Below, piece after piece: positions 61,604 to 64,000 of a stretch of DNA of 64,000 bases. The stretch covers positions 77,806,891 to 77,870,890 of the forward strand of contig OZ023270.1 in the NCBI GenBank assembly GCA_964006375.1, in the 5' to 3' direction. Every line of letters begins with the position of its first letter. Positions within the stretch are counted from its first letter, which is position 1. Made by a program: the position numbers and the translations under genes. The stretch is from Tillus elongatus. Its lineage: Eukaryota; Arthropoda; Insecta; Coleoptera; Cleridae. The notes below the pieces were generated by a model. The model was not told where the DNA came from. It worked only from the letters and a program-made list of their open reading frames with translations, and made no database searches.

Positions 61604-61608
<5 letters not shown>
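61431..61608 (-). repeat. BEL 5' LTR
   Basis: 178 bp; identical to the 3' LTR except for the two indels described there. A TA array resumes directly at 61609. Confidence 0.95.
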
Positions 61609-61680
<72 letters not shown>

Positions 61681-61812
61681 ATATAAAAATTGAAACTGAC
61701 CCCGGATATGGGTTCCAGGGGTCCTAGTTCGCGCTCATTTGCATAATTTTTTTCAAAATTCAAAAGTCGGGATCTCCCCATTAGTGAATTTTTTCTACGA
61801 AAATTCACTAAA
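61609..61812 (+). repeat. Family H right half of the BEL-split copy
   Basis: (TA)n 61609-61675, TATAAAAATTGAAACTGACC, CCGGATATGGGTTCCAGG, CGCGCTCATTTGC, GGGATCTCCCCATTAG and a nearly perfect end B palindrome (AGTGAATTTTT...AAAATTCACT) at about 61781-61810. Confidence 0.85.
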
Positions 61813-62584
61813 AATATAACAACTTTTAACACACCGTATCTTCGAAACGACGCGTTTTTGACTATATATTTCTGAGAACTTTCTATCTTAGGATTACTGG
61901 AAAAATCACCATGTAAAATATTGCACACTTATAAAGAAATACCCTGTATAAACGATCAAAATGTATAGACCCTGAACCATGTTTAGAACGATAAAAGCCT
62001 AAGCTTATAAAACATCAACTCTACCTAAAAGGGCATGAAATATCAAGTAAAATCGTTAGAAATATCAAGATCATTAGGACAAAATTTATAGCCAGATAAA
62101 ATAAACGTGTAGAACAACCACAATGGGACATATATAAAACAATAAAGGACACGATTCCATCCAGTATGATCGTTAACTATCTGACGTCCATCAATAATGA
62201 CACAGTTAATTAATACCTGAAGATAGGGAAATTAACAGAATGGTCTTAGATTAGATCGCGTGAGGTATACATATCGTTACTAGTAAAGTGATATAGTTTT
62301 TTCTATTTGAATATACGAACGGTATAATTATTGCTTATTAGCGTTCTTTGAATTTGTGAATTATTCAGATGACACCAACAGTTTGTCAAGTCTATAGGAT
62401 GTATTTAAATTAATTGTAGTTGCACGGGGAAACTGGAAGCAAAAAATTAGTTTCAAGGAAATTAGAAATCGTGTCTAATCAAATTTATCATTAAAACTTT
62501 TGTCTAACTTAAGCTGCCATGTCAAGCGTTTTGAGTTTAAATAAACAATGCCTTTACAAAACAGTCAAGAATACATCAAATAAA
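61813..62584. other. No gene recognised; TIR-like end
   Basis: ACACACCGTATCTTCG (61833) and AAATACCCTGTATA (61938) look like one end of a Tc1/mariner-type element. No partner or transposase was seen. The frames at 61985-62220 are short and interrupted. Confidence 0.3.
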
Positions 62585-63075
62585 TCTCGAGACGCAGCAA
62601 GTACGTTATGGTAATGAATTTTAATAAGACTAAGATTTTTTATTTAGTAAACGAAAAGTAGATACTTACTACAAAAGGTACAAATAAAATACAAGATCGC
62701 TACACAAATCTTTACTAGTTATTTACACAGCCAGTTGTGTAAATAGAGAAATAGTCTGAATGCAGCAAGTGCGCTTTGGTGGTGAATTTTAATTAAAATG
62801 TTTTAAATAGCAAATATGTGTTTTTTTTTAAAGAAAGCAGGCATCAAATTTGGTTACCAGTATGCATCATATAGTAGAAACAATGTACCATATATCATCA
62901 AAATAACTTTATTGTTTGAAAATGTACAAACATGTTTCGAAAATAAACTTAAAATGTTCCCAAAAAACTAGTTTCATGGCCAACGAACGTTATAGGTTAA
63001 TAGCAAATTGAGATATTCAAATCTGAAGCGTTTAATAAAAATTTGCTACCATAACGCACTTGCTGCGTCCAGAAT
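62585..63075 (+). repeat. Family H end A modules
   Basis: End A CTCGAGACGCAGCAAGTACG at 62586 with only about 50 bp of module. A full palindromic A module follows, from TCTGAATGCAGCAAGTGCG (62754) to reversed end A ATAACGCACTTGCTGCGTCC (about 63051-63070), about 320 bp. No (TA)n. Confidence 0.8.
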
Positions 63076-63404
63076 TTATTTTCATACAAACATGTATCAT
63101 AATTAACGTGGCCGAAATTAGGTACATTACAGGTCAGGTCAGAACCTGCAAGGACCGGGAGAATCCCACTATCTAATTAAAACAAAGCATGGTTTAATCT
63201 AGTTGGACTGAGCAGATTTTAATAAAAATTCGCTACCATAACGCACTTTCTGCGTCCAGAATTTCTTTTCTTACAAGCATGCGTTATAATTACCGTGGTC
63301 AAATTTAGATACATTAAGGGTCAGCTGAGAACTGGCACGGACCGGGCGAATTCAAATATCTAATTACAACAAAGCATTGTTTAATCTATTTGCACTGAGA
63401 AAAT
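63041..63404. repeat. Tandem duplication starting at reversed end A
   Basis: Two units of about 180 bp (63041-63228 and 63229-63404) begin with the same end A-derived sequence (ATTCGCTACCATAACGCAC). They share TCAGAACCTGCAAGGACCGG/GAACTGGCACGGACCGGG and ACAAAGCAT-GTTTAATCTA. Diverged by substitutions and small indels. Confidence 0.85.
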
Positions 63405-63485
63405 TTACCGGCCTAACAAACTTTCAAGCCACTTGCAAAAGGAAGGTATGCACCAAATTTGATCGTCATTGAGGTATTATTTTTT
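63405..63485 (+). repeat. Family H internal module fragment
   Basis: CCGGCCTAACAAACTTTCAAG, GCAAAAGGAAGGTATGCACC and AAATTTGATCG match the module that normally precedes the (TA)n. It stops before an array. Confidence 0.6.
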
Positions 63486-64000
63486 AGGTTAATTATTGTT
63501 GCAAGAATATATGTTATTGCATTGAATAAATAAAAAGTGATAACAAAACTAAAAATTGTTCATTCAAAATGGTCACATATATATTGAAGTCTTAGACGTA
63601 ATATCTGGTTTAAGATATACTTGTTCCGTGGATTGTTTTAATCTAAAAATTTTAAGATGCACTAAATGTTCTATGAAACCCACCAAATTCATAAACACTT
63701 GTTTATCTAAGAATTTGAATTTCCAAATGCCTTAAAACTGCCCACGATCATTCCAGTTTTCAAGAAAGGAGATTGGGAGTCATTGTAAAATTACAGACCA
63801 ATTTATATAATTCCATTTTTTTCTAAAATATTTGAAGTTGTGTTGTATAACCGAATCAATTCACTTAATAACACACAATTTGGTTTTAGGAAAAAACGAT
63901 CTACATCGCTGGCAGTGAGTAACCTGGTGGATGATATTTGTATGAGATTCTTACTTGTTTTCAGTCCGCTTTCAGGACTATTTTGAAATACGATGTTAAA
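63486..64000 (+). pseudogene. LINE reverse transcriptase fragment, cut by window edge
   Basis: FQERRLGVIVKLQTNLYN in one frame is the frame-shifted form of a VFKKGD...NYRP box (about 63755-63810). The SKIFEVVLYNRINSLNN and TQFGFRKKRSTSLAVSNLV boxes are at about 63815-63930. These form the finger and early palm part of a LINE reverse transcriptase. It matches 53395-53960 in inverted orientation. Stops precede the first box. The element may continue beyond the window. Confidence 0.7.

Larger units (their letters stand above)
55616..61608 (-). mobile_element. BEL/Pao LTR retrotransposon, complete structure, coding broken
   Basis: A 5993-bp element in reverse orientation with two LTRs, a primer-binding site, a polypurine tract and remnants of gag, protease, reverse transcriptase, RNase H and integrase in BEL/Pao order. 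It lies within a (TA)n array of a family H copy; ATATA is found directly outside both LTRs, consistent with a 5-bp target duplication but not provable in a TA repeat. The polyprotein is interrupted by several frameshifts and stops, although the LTRs are almost identical. BEL/Pao elements are ordinary residents of insect genomes. Confidence 0.95.

Overview
This window looks like repeat-rich intergenic DNA from an insect nuclear genome. A beetle is my guess, from the transposon mix; nothing in the sequence proves the order. I find no convincing host gene. Nearly every stretch with coding character belongs to a transposable element: mariner-like transposases (MLE), non-LTR retrotransposon (LINE) reverse transcriptases, Penelope-like (PLE) GIY-YIG endonucleases and one BEL/Pao LTR retrotransposon. 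All of the coding regions are broken. The many Tyr-Ile repeat reading frames are translations of (TA)n arrays.

The backbone is one repeat family, here called family H, with more than 20 whole or partial copies. One end (end A) carries GGACGCAGCAAGTGCG, which folds as ACGCA/TGCGT, then TTATGGTAGTGAATTTT. The other end (end B) follows GATCTCCTCATT and is a palindrome, AGTGAATTTT...AAAATTCACT. A (TA)n array of about 60 to 180 bp usually lies between them. Subterminal inverted repeats, a central microsatellite and a terminal hairpin resemble the non-autonomous Helentron-derived elements (DINE-1/HINE), but this class call is inference. Short forms are 0.45-0.85 kb; long forms (18508-20397, 30410-31632, 50004-51415, 54335-61812) are modular composites.

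Layout. 0-10 kb: a LINE fragment, two direct copies of a 1.1-kb repeat holding a tRNA-Arg(CCT)-like segment, a tRNA-derived SINE with 13-bp target duplications, and a complete long-TIR MLE (5408-7719). 10.7-13.5 kb: a satellite array of about 134-bp monomers with a three-monomer higher-order period near 362 bp. 13.5-27 kb: family H copies, LINE pieces and three PLE segments, one of them (21388-22506) a GIY-YIG domain between inverted pLTR-like repeats that each contain a hammerhead-ribozyme-like motif. 27-46 kb: four copies of one LINE family, an RTE-like LINE, further MLEs and a second SINE family. 46-64 kb: an MLE inserted in a (TA)n array, another PLE with the best hammerhead-like motif, and a 6.0-kb BEL/Pao element also inserted in a (TA)n array.

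How the parts relate: family H scatters long (TA)n tracts, and later elements lie inside those tracts. The BEL element splits one family H copy, an MLE splits another, and PLE material splits a third. The window therefore reads as a layered transposon nest in which the TA arrays mark the older layer and often the landing site of the younger one.
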